Assembly: GCA_012064385.1 (NCBI GenBank)
Contig: QRDG01002506.1
Coordinates: 62,001 to 126,000 of the forward strand
Direction: 5' to 3'
Length of the DNA: 64,000 nucleotides
From: Puccinellia tenuiflora
Lineage: Eukaryota; Streptophyta; Magnoliopsida; Poales; Poaceae
Notes under the pieces: model-generated
Databases searched by the model: none
What the model was told of the DNA's origin: nothing
What the model saw: the letters and a program-made list of their open reading frames with translations, nothing else
Part shown: positions 22,604 through 31,598 of the stretch, piece after piece
How positions within the stretch are numbered: the first letter of the stretch is position 1
Layout: each line of letters starts with the position of its first letter
Made by a program: the position numbers and the translations under genes

Positions 22604-25600
22604 TTGCATCGGTGTGAGGCGTCGCCAATATCCATTGGGTTGAAGAGCTGTTGCATTGGCAACAGGGGAGCAGCCGGAGAGTTCGTCGGAATCTCGCAAG
22701 TTATCTACCATCATCAACCATCTACCACCGCTCACAGAGAAGATCGGGCCACCCCTTATCATCTTGGTATCAGAGCTCAATGTGACAGGTTACAAGCTGA
22801 TTTGACTGCTACGGATATAAAGGTTGACAATGTGCTACAAACGGCAACTGAGTCTGCAGCTGCCTTGACAGCAATTCAGAATTCTATTGGTGCATTGAAC
22901 CGTGCCGTGCAAGTGTTGACGCAGCGAAATGAGCAACCTGTCGATGATGCAAGTGTTCATGGTGATCACGGTGTTGATTTTGATGCTGAGGAGGATGATG
23001 AGCAAGCAGCTGCTCGTCGTGAGAGGTTGCAACGGCAACAACAGCCACAACCACATGCTAATGGTGGACGTGGAGGTGGCCGAGGTGGTGCTATACCTCC
23101 TGGTCGTGGTTTTGCGCCTCTTGGTGCGCGCCGTATGCTCGGCGACAATCTTGGTCATGCAGCCAACCGTGATGATGATAGCGTTGGTAAGCCCAAATTC
23201 ACAATTCCCAAGTTTGAAGGTTCCGTTGATGTGGAAGAATATATTAACTGGGAGTTGAAGATGGAACAATTATGGCGTTTGCATGACTACACTGAGGATA
23301 GAAAGATCAAGCTTGCATCTTCTGAGTTCGATGGCTATGCTTTGCTATGGTGGGACGGTCTTGTGAGTGCTAGGCGTGAAGCAAATGATGTACCTATTTT
23401 GTCTTGGCGAGAGATGAAGGCGGAGATGCGTCATCGTTTTGTTCCTCGCAATTACATCCGTTCTTTGTATGATAAGTTGCAGAATTTGAAGCAAGGTGCC
23501 AAGTCCGTTGATGAGTACTATAAGGAGATGGAGTTGATCATGCAGCGTGCTAAAGTGCGAGAAGAACCTGAACAAACTATGCAGCGTTTCCTTTCAGGTT
23601 TGAGCTTTAACATCAAGAGAATTGTACGTCATCATCAATATGGCGATGTGCAAGATTTGTTACATCAAGCACGTGAAGCTGAGTTACAGTTGGCCGAAGA
23701 TGCCAAATATGTGCCGCGTTCTTCCTATGGGCGAGGTAATGTGTCATCACGAGCAACACCTAGTGTGGTGCCGCCTAGTCCTGTTCCTAGTTTTCGTGGT
23801 GCTGCTCCTTCCAAGTCGGTTTCAGTTGCTCCTAATGCCAAGCAATCACCACAACCTGCTGCAAGTGCTACTGGCTCTTCCAATTCTACAGCTCGTACAC
23901 GTGATATGAATTGTCATACGTGTGGAGGCAAGGGTCACTTCAAGCGTGAGTGTCCCAACAAGAAGGTCATGTTGATCAATGAGGAGACCGGTGAGTATGA
24001 GAGTGGTGATGAGGTGGATCCTAATGCTGAGTTTGAGGAGGAACTAGAAGATGAGTTGTATTATGCGGATGCCGAGCGTTTACCATCTATTGTGTGCACG
24101 CCTAAGGTGCTAAGTGTGGCCCCTAGTTCTTTGGAGCAGCGATGCAATTTGTTTCAAACAAGGGCTGCAGTTGGCAATGGACGTTCTTGCAAGGTAATCA
24201 TTGATGGTGGAAGCTGCCGCAATTTAGCTAGTAAAGAGCTCTGTCAAAAACTGAATCTGAAATACTTGCCACATCCCCATCCATATTTTATTCAGTGGCT
24301 AAGTGAAAGTGGGGAGATGAAGGTTAATCACATGGTACAAGTTGAGTTTCAGATTGGACCTTACAAGGACACCGTGGAGTTCGACGTGGTTCCAATGACC
24401 GTGTGTCACTTGTTGTTGGGACGTCCTTGGCAGTTTGATAGAGATGTGCGCCACAATGGGAGAGCAAATACCTATCAACTCAATTGGCATGGCAAGGAGG
24501 TGATGTTGAGGCCAATGACACCTCAAGAGATAGTAAATGAATCTCGCCAAAAAGTGGAAGTTAACCGTGAGGCTGAGCGTGAGAGATTAGCTAGGCGAGA
24601 GACTCCACTTTCGGTGAGCGAGAGCCACAAGCCAAATTTGAGTGGTAAAAAGAAAAGTGAGGGAGAGAACAAAATAGTAATGTTAGCCACCAAATCTGAT
24701 TTGAGAGAGTTTCGTGAGGATCCCACTCTAGTACCTCTTGTGCTTGTGTGCAAGGGGGAAATTCTTGTTTCTAACGACATGACCCCTCTCTCTATTGGTG
24801 TTTCTAATGTCTTGCAGGATTTTGGTGATGTTTTTCCGGAGGAAGTGCCCGCTGGTTTGCCTCCATTGCGGGGTATTGAACATCAAATTGACTTGATTCC
24901 CGGAGCAACACTTCCAAACCGAGCTCCCTATAGGACCAACCCGGAGGAGACAAAGGAGATACAACGACAAGTTCAAGAGCTTCTTGACAAAGGGTATATT
25001 CGTGTGAGCTTAAGTCCTTGTGCTGTTCCTGTTATTTTGGTTCCTAAGAAAGATGGTACTTGGCGCATGTGCGTAGATTGTAGAGCGATAAATAACATCA
25101 CTATTCGCTATAGACACCCCATTCCTCGTTTGGATGACATGTTAGACGAATTAAGTGGTGCTGTTATTTTCTCTAAAATTGATTTGCGTAGTGGTTATCA
25201 TCAAATTAGAATGAAAGAAGGAGATGAATGGAAAACTGCCTTTAAAACAAAATTCGGTTTATATGAGTGGTTAGTTATGCCTTTTGGGTTAACTAATGCA
25301 CCTAGTACTTTCATGAGATTGATGAATCATGTTTTGAGGCATTTCATTGGTAAATTTGTGGTAGTTTATTTTGATGATATATTGATTTATAGCTGCAATG
25401 AATCTGAGCATACTGATCATATTAGACAAGTTTTGCAAGTGTTGCGTGATAATAAGCTATATGGTAATCTTGCTAAATGCACTTTTTGCAAGGATAAGGT
25501 CATATTTCTGGGTTTTGTTGTTTCTAAGGATGGTGTTGAGGTTGATGAATCTAAAATTGAATCAATTAAAAATTGGCCTATTCCCATGACTATTAGTCAA

Positions 25601-26374
25601 ATAAGAAGCTTTCTTGGTCTTGCTGGTTTTTATAGACGTTTTGTGAAAGACTTCAGTTCTATTGCTGCACCTTTGAATGATTTAACTAAAAAAGGTGTTG
25701 AGTTTGTGTGGGGCGCAGCCCAAGATGTCGCTTTTGATGAGCTGAAACGTCGTTTAATTTCTGCACCTTTGCTTATGCTTCCTGATTTCAATAAGCAATT
25801 TGATATTGAATGTGATGCTAGTGGTATTGGAATAGGAGGTGTGTTGATGCAAGAGGGAAAACCAATTGCATATTTTTCGGAGAAATTAAATGGTGCCCAA
25901 TTGAACTATCCTGTTTATGATAAAGAATTGTATGCACTTGTTCGTGTTCTTGAGGTTTGGCAACATTATTTGTGGCCAAAAGAATTTATCATACATTCTG
26001 ATCATGAAGCTTTGAAGTATTTGAAGTGCCAATCTAACTTGAATAAACGTCATGCTAAATGGGTTGAGTTCATTGAATCCTTCCCATACATTATTAAGTA
26101 TAAGAAAGGCAAAGAAAACGTGGTTGCTGATGCACTCTCTAGGAAAAGCATGCTTTTGACACATTTGGATGTTCAAGTTCCTGGTTTAGAGAGTTTGCGT
26201 GATTTATATGCTAATGATACTGATTTTTCCATGCCTTTTGCTAAGTGTTCTGCTGTGAAAGCTTGGGAAAATACCATATGCATGATGGATACTTGTTTAG
26301 AGCTAACAAATTATGTGTGCCAGAATCGTCCGTGCGTTTGCTGTTGTTGCAGGAATCTCATGGTGGCGGTTTGA
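22604..26374 (+). CDS. gag-pol: N Gag-protease-RT-RNase H open frame (broken before integrase)
   Basis: The frame is open for 1256 codons. Its first codon in the window of openness (TTG, 22604) lies in the LTR, and the first in-frame ATG is at 23135, after a predicted helical N-terminal stretch, so the true start is unclear. Order by residue: gag core about 195-390 (IPKFEGSVDVEEYINWE, WREMKAEMRHRFVPRNY), CCHC zinc knuckle about 437 (CHTCGGKGHFKREC), protease about 530 (IIDGGSCRNLAS, LLLGRPWQFDRDV), RT about 760-980 with KIDLRSGYHQIRM and the catalytic YFDDILIYS box near 922, RNase H about 1065-1180 (FDIECDASGIGIGG, IHSDHEALKYL, VVADALSRK). All catalytic motifs look intact. The frame then shifts at a short A run (26268-26271), and about 34 unrelated residues follow to a stop at 26374. 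Confidence 0.92.
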   Translation: MHRCEASPISIGLKSCCIGNRGAAGEFVGISQVIYHHQPSTTAHREDRATPYHLGIRAQCDRLQADLTATDIKVDNVLQTATESAAALTAIQNSIGALNRAVQVLTQRNEQPVDDASVHGDHGVDFDAEEDDEQAAARRERLQRQQQPQPHANGGRGGGRGGAIPPGRGFAPLGARRMLGDNLGHAANRDDDSVGKPKFTIPKFEGSVDVEEYINWELKMEQLWRLHDYTEDRKIKLASSEFDGYALLWWDGLVSARREANDVPILSWREMKAEMRHRFVPRNYIRSLYDKLQNLKQGAKSVDEYYKEMELIMQRAKVREEPEQTMQRFLSGLSFNIKRIVRHHQYGDVQDLLHQAREAELQLAEDAKYVPRSSYGRGNVSSRATPSVVPPSPVPSFRGAAPSKSVSVAPNAKQSPQPAASATGSSNSTARTRDMNCHTCGGKGHFKRECPNKKVMLINEETGEYESGDEVDPNAEFEEELEDELYYADAERLPSIVCTPKVLSVAPSSLEQRCNLFQTRAAVGNGRSCKVIIDGGSCRNLASKELCQKLNLKYLPHPHPYFIQWLSESGEMKVNHMVQVEFQIGPYKDTVEFDVVPMTVCHLLLGRPWQFDRDVRHNGRANTYQLNWHGKEVMLRPMTPQEIVNESRQKVEVNREAERERLARRETPLSVSESHKPNLSGKKKSEGENKIVMLATKSDLREFREDPTLVPLVLVCKGEILVSNDMTPLSIGVSNVLQDFGDVFPEEVPAGLPPLRGIEHQIDLIPGATLPNRAPYRTNPEETKEIQRQVQELLDKGYIRVSLSPCAVPVILVPKKDGTWRMCVDCRAINNITIRYRHPIPRLDDMLDELSGAVIFSKIDLRSGYHQIRMKEGDEWKTAFKTKFGLYEWLVMPFGLTNAPSTFMRLMNHVLRHFIGKFVVVYFDDILIYSCNESEHTDHIRQVLQVLRDNKLYGNLAKCTFCKDKVIFLGFVVSKDGVEVDESKIESIKNWPIPMTISQIRSFLGLAGFYRRFVKDFSSIAAPLNDLTKKGVEFVWGAAQDVAFDELKRRLISAPLLMLPDFNKQFDIECDASGIGIGGVLMQEGKPIAYFSEKLNGAQLNYPVYDKELYALVRVLEVWQHYLWPKEFIIHSDHEALKYLKCQSNLNKRHAKWVEFIESFPYIIKYKKGKENVVADALSRKSMLLTHLDVQVPGLESLRDLYANDTDFSMPFAKCSAVKAWENTICMMDTCLELTNYVCQNRPCVCCCCRNLMVAV
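22765..22776 (+). promoter_or_regulatory. Primer-binding site of N (initiator tRNA-Met)
   Basis: TGGTATCAGAGC starts three bases after the LTR's CA and is complementary to the 3' end of plant initiator tRNA-Met. Confidence 0.92.
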
Positions 26375-27921
26375 TGGGACACTTTGGACGTGAGAAGACG
26401 TTACTGATGTTGGCTGATCACTTTTATTGGCCAAGGATGAGGCGGGATGTGGACAGGTTTGTTAAGCGTTGCATCACTTGCAACAAGGCAAAGTCCAAGC
26501 TGAAGCCTCATGGTTTGTATACTCCTCTTCCTGCACCTACAACTCCATGGGAGGACATAAGCATGGATTTTGTGTTAGGATTGCCTAGAACTAGGAGAGG
26601 ACATGATTCTATTTTTGTGGTAGTGGATCGTTTTTCTAAGATGTCACACTTTATTGCCTGCCACAAAAGCGACGATGCGTCGCATATTGCTAATCTGTTT
26701 TTCAGGGACATCGTGCGCTTACATGGAGTACCCAAGACGATTGTTTCTGATCGAGATGTCAAGTTCATGAGTTACTTTTGGAAGACACTTTGGGGCAAGC
26801 TGGGAACAAAGCTGCTGTTCAGTACCACTTGTCATCCCCAAACTGATGGACAAACGGAGGTGGTGAATCGCACACTATCAACGTTGCTGCGAGCCATGAT
26901 CAAGAAGAACTTGCGTGAGTGGGAAGATTGTTTGCCGCATGTGGAGTTTGCATATAACAGGGCGGTACATTCCACCACACAATTATGTCCGTTTGAGGTG
27001 GTGTATGGTTTCAAACCCATTACTCCGCTTGATTTGCTGCCGCTTCCATTACATGAGAGAGTCAACATGGAGGCATCGAACCGTGCAGATTTTGTGAGGA
27101 AGATACATGAGAAGACTAAAGAGGCAATTGAGAAGAAAGGCAAGTACAATGCAGCTCGTGTCAACAAGAAGAGAAAGGAGGTGATCTTTCAGCCCGGCGA
27201 CATGGTTTGGGTGCACTTTCATAAAGACAGATTTCCTGTTCAGCGCAAGTCCAAGTTGATGCCGCGGGGTGATGGTCCATTCAAGGTTCTTGCCAAGATA
27301 AATGATAATGCATACAAGATAGATCTTCCTACAACTGAGTTTGGTGTCAGTAATACTTTCAATGTTGCTGATTTGACGCCATATGCTGGAGAAGACCTTG
27401 ACGCGTCGAGGTCGACGCCTTTTCAAGGGGGGGAGGATGATGAGGACATCCCTAGTCCTTTACCATTTTCTTCTATCGATGATGTTGCTGCTCAAGACAA
27501 GCCCAATGAGGTGAGGATTGGACCGATGACAAGAGCTCGTGCCAAGCTACTTGGACAACAGGTGAACTCACTCTTAATTGAATATGATGTTTGTGATAAC
27601 GAGAACTTCATACTGCCTAAGTCTATGCACTTGTGTATGATTAGGGTTGTTGATAACACAAATATTGGAGGAGTACCAGAGGAGCGGCAAAGAATGGAGT
27701 ACAACGTCACCTATGGCGCGAGGGAGGAGCGGGAGGAAGGCGCAAGAAAGGAAGACGAAGAAAACCAGTCAGGCCGGCCTGAGGCCGGCCTCAGCCCGGC
27801 CAGGCCGGGCTGCCACCCGAAGCACCCGGCCTCCGAGACGCAGGAAGGCCGGCCCAAGCCCGGCCTAGGCCGGGCATGTGCCCGAAGAGGCCGGCCTCAG
27901 CCCGGCCTCAGCCCGGCCTAG
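26272..27921 (+). CDS. pol: N integrase frame, running into the 3' LTR
   Basis: This frame continues the polyprotein one base out of register with the upstream frame. It holds the HHCC zinc-binding region (HFGREKTLLMLADHFYW and CITCNKAKSK, 26383-26500), the DDE core (first Asp in SMDFVLGL about 26565, second in IVSDRDVKF about 26740, Glu in TDGQTEVVNRT about 26846), and a GPY/F-like C-terminal module (about 27278). The frame crosses the polypurine tract and goes about 484 bp into the 3' LTR, including GPMTRARAKLLGQQVNSLL and a repetitive GRPxPGLSPA-like tail, ending 27921. Chromoviruses whose pol ends inside the LTR are known. There is no start of its own, so it depends on the upstream frame. 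Confidence 0.9.
   Translation, partial: YHMHDGYLFRANKLCVPESSVRLLLLQESHGGGLMGHFGREKTLLMLADHFYWPRMRRDVDRFVKRCITCNKAKSKLKPHGLYTPLPAPTTPWEDISMDFVLGLPRTRRGHDSIFVVVDRFSKMSHFIACHKSDDASHIANLFFRDIVRLHGVPKTIVSDRDVKFMSYFWKTLWGKLGTKLLFSTTCHPQTDGQTEVVNRTLSTLLRAMIKKNLREWEDCLPHVEFAYNRAVHSTTQLCPFEVVYGFKPITPLDLLPLPLHERVNMEASNRADFVRKIHEKTKEAIEKKGKYNAARVNKKRKEVIFQPGDMVWVHFHKDRFPVQRKSKLMPRGDGPFKVLAKINDNAYKIDLPTTEFGVSNTFNVADLTPYAGEDLDASRSTPFQGGEDDEDIPSPLPFSSIDDVAAQDKPNEVRIGPMTRARAKLLGQQVNSLLIEYDVCDNENFILPKSMHLCMIRVVDNTNIGGVPEERQRMEYNVTYGAREEREEGARKEDEENQSGRPEAGLSPARPGCHPKHPASETQEGRPKPGLGRACARRGRPQPGLSPA
27425..27437 (+). promoter_or_regulatory. Polypurine tract of N
   Basis: AAGGGGGGGAGGA abuts the TG of the 3' LTR; it primes plus-strand DNA. 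It is also translated in the integrase frame. Confidence 0.88.
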
Positions 27922-28529
27922 GCCGGCCATGCACCCGAAGCGGCCGGCCTCAGCCCGGCCTCCGCCCGGCCAGGCCGGCCTGCCTGCCAGACGATTTCCA
28001 GCCCGGCCTTGGCCCGGCCTAAGCCCGGCCTGGACCCGGCCTGCGCGCCAGATTTCGGCCGAACCCACTTTTGGGTCGGTTTGTACCCGTTGGAGTCCGA
28101 ACCAAGTTAGGTTTTTGTGTTAGGTCGGTTGGCCCCCTATATAAAGCTAGGGCCGGCTGCTAGTGAGAGGTTAGACCACGTTTTGATTAAACCCTAGATT
28201 GGATTGCTACAAGCATTCATCTTTTGCCGTGTTCCTCTTTGTTGCGATCAGGAATACAAACCCTCCACTTTGTTTCGATCTGGAGGTTCTTGCTACCAAA
28301 GTTAGAGTGTGATCTGTTGTTCCATTGGGAATTAGTAGATCGCAGAAACCGCTTCGTGGCCGGCGGCTACGTTGCATCGGTGTGAGGCGTCGCGAATATC
28401 CATTGGGTTGAAGAGCTGTTGCATTGGCAACAGGGGAGCAGCCGGAGAGTTCGTCGGAATCTCGCAAGTTATCTACCATCATCAACCATCTACCACCGCT
28501 CACAGAGAAGATCGGGCCACCCCTTATCA
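27438..28529 (+). repeat. 3' LTR of N
   Basis: It is the same length as the 5' LTR (1092 bp) and appears identical except for one base at 28403. The end of pol overlaps its U3 to 27921. Confidence 0.95.
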
Positions 28530-28534
28530 AAAAT
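28530..28534. other. Target-site duplication of N, right copy (AAAAT)
   Basis: Matches 21665-21669 exactly. Confidence 0.95.
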
Positions 28535-31435
28535 ACTTTATTACAACTTTGCATAGCCGAAGCTAGCTTAAAATAAAATATAGTTCCACAATTATTATTC
28601 AGAGTTCAAGCAACAATATAAAGTAGCACTGAGCTCCATCATCTCCATGTGCCACTGGCGAACATGTTGGTTGTAAGCTCGAGACAAACCACGTCCTCAC
28701 TCCTCATCTGAACAACCTGCAACATTAACGTTGCAGCCCAGGGAATTTGGGTCAATACCTTGTGACAGGCTGGCAAGTATCACACTATGGTGGTATATGA
28801 ATGGCAAAGACTACCACTATATGCTTATTTGGCTGGTGGTGTTCAAGGCTATTGCAGAAAGCAAATTTTATCCTACTTTTCATAAAACCTTTTTCACTTT
28901 CGACTTAACATTATGAGACACTCCCATGGAACGCATCCAATGTCTCATTTACCCGAGTTCACCCAACAAGTTTTATTACTGAAATTGGAATGAGTGAGAT
29001 CTTCTGTCAACATCCTTATTTGGTCACTCGTGAATTGTCCATTACCGGGGACACGGCTATGATCATAGTTTTAAATACTCTCAAGAGTTTGTGGCACTTT
29101 CCCCACTAGACTCGATCAACCCATTCTATCCTTAACCCTCATTTAGTGAAAAGGAAAGGAGAAGATCAAGACGAGACTTTTCAGAAGTGTTTTCCCATGG
29201 TACCCTAGCAAGATCACTGCCGTCCTACCCTTCTACATCATCAGATCTCACTGACCCAGGTCCACACAACGTACTCCGTCAAGAAAGAGCCCATATGACT
29301 AGTGGTTGCACTGTCGGGCAAACAAACACAGTGTGACATTAATCTCAAACCCTAGGTGGTCTTTCACAAGTGCACGTATTCAGGTTCACCCATAGAAATG
29401 GGCCTGAATAGCCACTCAACTTCGCCTCCATCGTACAAACCAATACCACCTAGGTAGTTCATTAATTTAGTAGAATTTTTCCATAACTCAACTACAATAA
29501 AACAATCCATTTTTGCAGCAAGCAATTCCACTAAATTTCATAGGTCACTAAATCAACTAGTCATGTGGCTATCCTAACAGGTTTGCATAGCATATATATA
29601 TAGTAGTGGTAAGCCTATCATGCAAAGCTACTGAAATAATCTGCAGTGCATAATATAACAAAATAGTAGGTCCTTCATGAATTGGTGTGTGTACTTGCCT
29701 TGGTAGTTGTTCAGGTTGCAACACTCACAGCACTCTTGGCACTCCACACAATCTAAACAAACAAATTGCATACAATCAATACACAAGCAATAAATGGCAT
29801 TACAATAAAAATATGAATGCATGATGGAAATGCAACACACACAAGTCAAAATTAACAAGTAATAAGGTAATTATTCTCTGTTAATTACTATATGCATGAT
29901 GCTCATGGTTCATAATTTTAGTGGCTTTAATTATTTAAAAACAATTACTATAGTCAAAATGTCACTATTTAAGTTTTTACAAAACATTATCAATGCATGA
30001 TGCACAAGTGCAAACTAAAATATCTACTGGACAGAGGACACTAAAAGACACACTTTTGCAGAAGAAAACAATTTAAAATAACTTATAGATTTAAAGTTAT
30101 GCCAAAATTACTCAAATCTCTCATTTGAAATTTGAATAATTTTAAATAGGCCAAACAGAGAACTAGCAGTTCTAAAATATTCTACAGGTTATAAGGTTTT
30201 CAAAAATATAAAGTTCATTAAATTTGGCGGAGCCATTAAAAAGATATGATGGTTTTAAGGTTCAGGGGTTTTTCTGCAAAACTGCCAAATTAAATCAATT
30301 CGGCCAAAATTACAGAAAATGGGGCTGACGTGGACGCTGACTAGGCGCTGATGGTGCGCTGACATGGCTGGCACGCGGTAGCTGACGAGTTGGTGCCGAG
30401 GATGACACGTGGCTCTTCCTGATTGGCTTGAATAGATCTCTTTTTAGAAAAAGATGCGTAACTCAATTTGAAAAACTTTCTTCGGAGAAGTTGTAGGGAT
30501 TGATGAGATCTTCCTCTTGTAAAAATTTCACCTGATTTGGTTGGATGGATGAAGAGTAATCTACGTATTACTCCGTCAGATCTGAAATCTTGCGATACGA
30601 AATTCTCCGGCTGTGCTTGATGAAAAGTGGTGATCTTTATCGGGATGGAAAGATCTCGACGATATCTACAACTATCGCGAAGGAAGAATTGGCATACGAG
30701 CAAAGCTCCAACTGTGACAAGTAGAAGATGAAAACGAGATCTAAAATCGAAGTTTCGAGTTGGAGGCCGAAAATTGAAGTTTCGAGTTGGAGGCCGAAAA
30801 TTGGGCAGCCTGGCGGCGGATATTTGGGGGTTTTTGGGGGAAAAGGAGTGCGGGGTCGCGGGGTATTTATAGGCGGAGTTTGGAGGCGAAACGATTTAGA
30901 AATCACAGCGAATCGAGCGATTTTCCTGGAGCAGTTCGGTACGAGAAGAACGATTGTTCTTCCTGGAGTTAGACTCGAGCTGGAGGAGGATGGTGAGGTG
31001 GGCCGGTCGTGGGTGCTGGGCTGAGGCTGGGCCAGATGGCTGCTGGCCACCTTCTTGGGCCGTGGCTGGCTGCCTGGCCGGCCGGCCGATCCTTTTTTTT
31101 TTTTTGAGATTCAAAACCGGACCAAAACATTTCAGAAAAAATTCAGCAAAATACTTTTTGGAAAGCTTATTCAAAATACAATATTATGGCACTATCTTTG
31201 CCAACAAATAAAATTAAAATATTTAAAATATTGACTAGGGTTACTTTGCACCCTCTATGTCAATTAATAAAATATATTCTTAATTTTGAAATCTTTTACT
31301 AATTCAAGCAATTCAAATGCAACAAACACATGATGATTATGAATGCCATGCATGATTTTGAGTTTTGCAACAAAACAACAAAAAGTTTTTGATCCCTCTG
31401 AATTTTCAAAAATTTGAAAATCTTGGGATGTTACA

Positions 31436-31440
31436 TTCAA
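31436..31440. other. Target-site duplication of B, right copy (TTCAA)
   Basis: Matches 21516-21520; A's RNase H frame resumes immediately after. Confidence 0.93.
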
Positions 31441-31598
31441 AGCCGCCATCGCGCTCAGCATTCGGCGTATCATCATCAAGGGCGACTCCCAGCTCATCGT
31501 CAACTTCTCCAACAAGACCAAGGATCCTCATATGGATGCATACTTCACCGAAATACAGAAACTCCAGAAGCGCTTCCTCGGCGTGGGGCTGGAATACA
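31441..31598 (+). pseudogene. pol: Archaeal-type RNase H of A, middle fragment between B and C
   Basis: The frame reads AAIALSIRRIIIKGDSQLIV and then EIQKLQKRF, matching D's second RNase H (GLNIGKLVIKGDSQLVIKQV, about 52980-53040). GDSQL is the conserved motif holding a catalytic Asp. Copia element C interrupts it after 31598; the next piece is at 39930. Confidence 0.85.
31594..31598. other. Target-site duplication of C, left copy (ATACA)
   Basis: ATACA at 31594-31598 is repeated at 39925-39929, outside C's TG and CA ends. Confidence 0.95.

Larger units (their letters stand above)
21670..22761 (+). repeat. 5' LTR of N
   Basis: TGATGAGGAC...CCCCTTATCA, 1092 bp. A TATA box (CTATATAAAG) is at 22370-22379, so U3 is about 730 bp and transcription should start near 22400. 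The last third of U3 is a GC-rich block of AGCCCGGCCT-like words (about 22005-22285). Confidence 0.95.
21670..28529 (+). mobile_element. N: nearly intact, very young chromovirus-like Ty3/gypsy retrotransposon
   Basis: It is 6860 bp: LTRs of 1092 bp each (21670-22761, 27438-28529), tRNA-iMet primer site at 22765, one gag-protease-RT-RNase H frame, integrase in a second frame, and a polypurine tract at 27425-27437. TSD is AAAAT. The LTRs line up with one visible difference (C at 22635 versus G at 28403), so insertion is recent. Integrase ends in a GPY/F-like module (GPFKVLAKINDNAYKIDLP) typical of chromoviruses. No separate chromodomain is evident. Its Gag and C-terminal style suggest CRM affinity, but I cannot confirm this by eye. 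A one-base frame break between RNase H and integrase probably prevents it from acting alone. Confidence 0.93.
21521..31435 (-). repeat. B: solo LTR of the long chromovirus family, minus strand, carrying element N
   Basis: The plus strand reads TGTAGCACCC (21521) to GGGATGTTACA (31435), hence minus TGTAACATCCC...GGGTGCTACA. Without N and its duplicated target it is 3050 bp. A minus-strand TATA (CTATAAATA) is at 30864-30872 beside a GC-rich block (30780-31100). There is no internal region, and a perfect 5-bp TSD brackets it, so this is a solo LTR formed by recombination between the LTRs of a full element. The part from 28535 to 30720 is AT-rich and shows no gene. Confidence 0.85.

Noticed and set aside
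26268..26374. Programmed ribosomal frameshift between RNase H and integrase of N
   Set aside because: No heptameric slippery site plus structure was evident, and gypsy elements do not usually recode here; a lost base or sequencing error is simpler. Kept as a check in the findings.
28535..30720. Possible host gene in the region after N
   Set aside because: Only short AT-rich frames; the region is bounded by B's TSD and belongs to the solo LTR.
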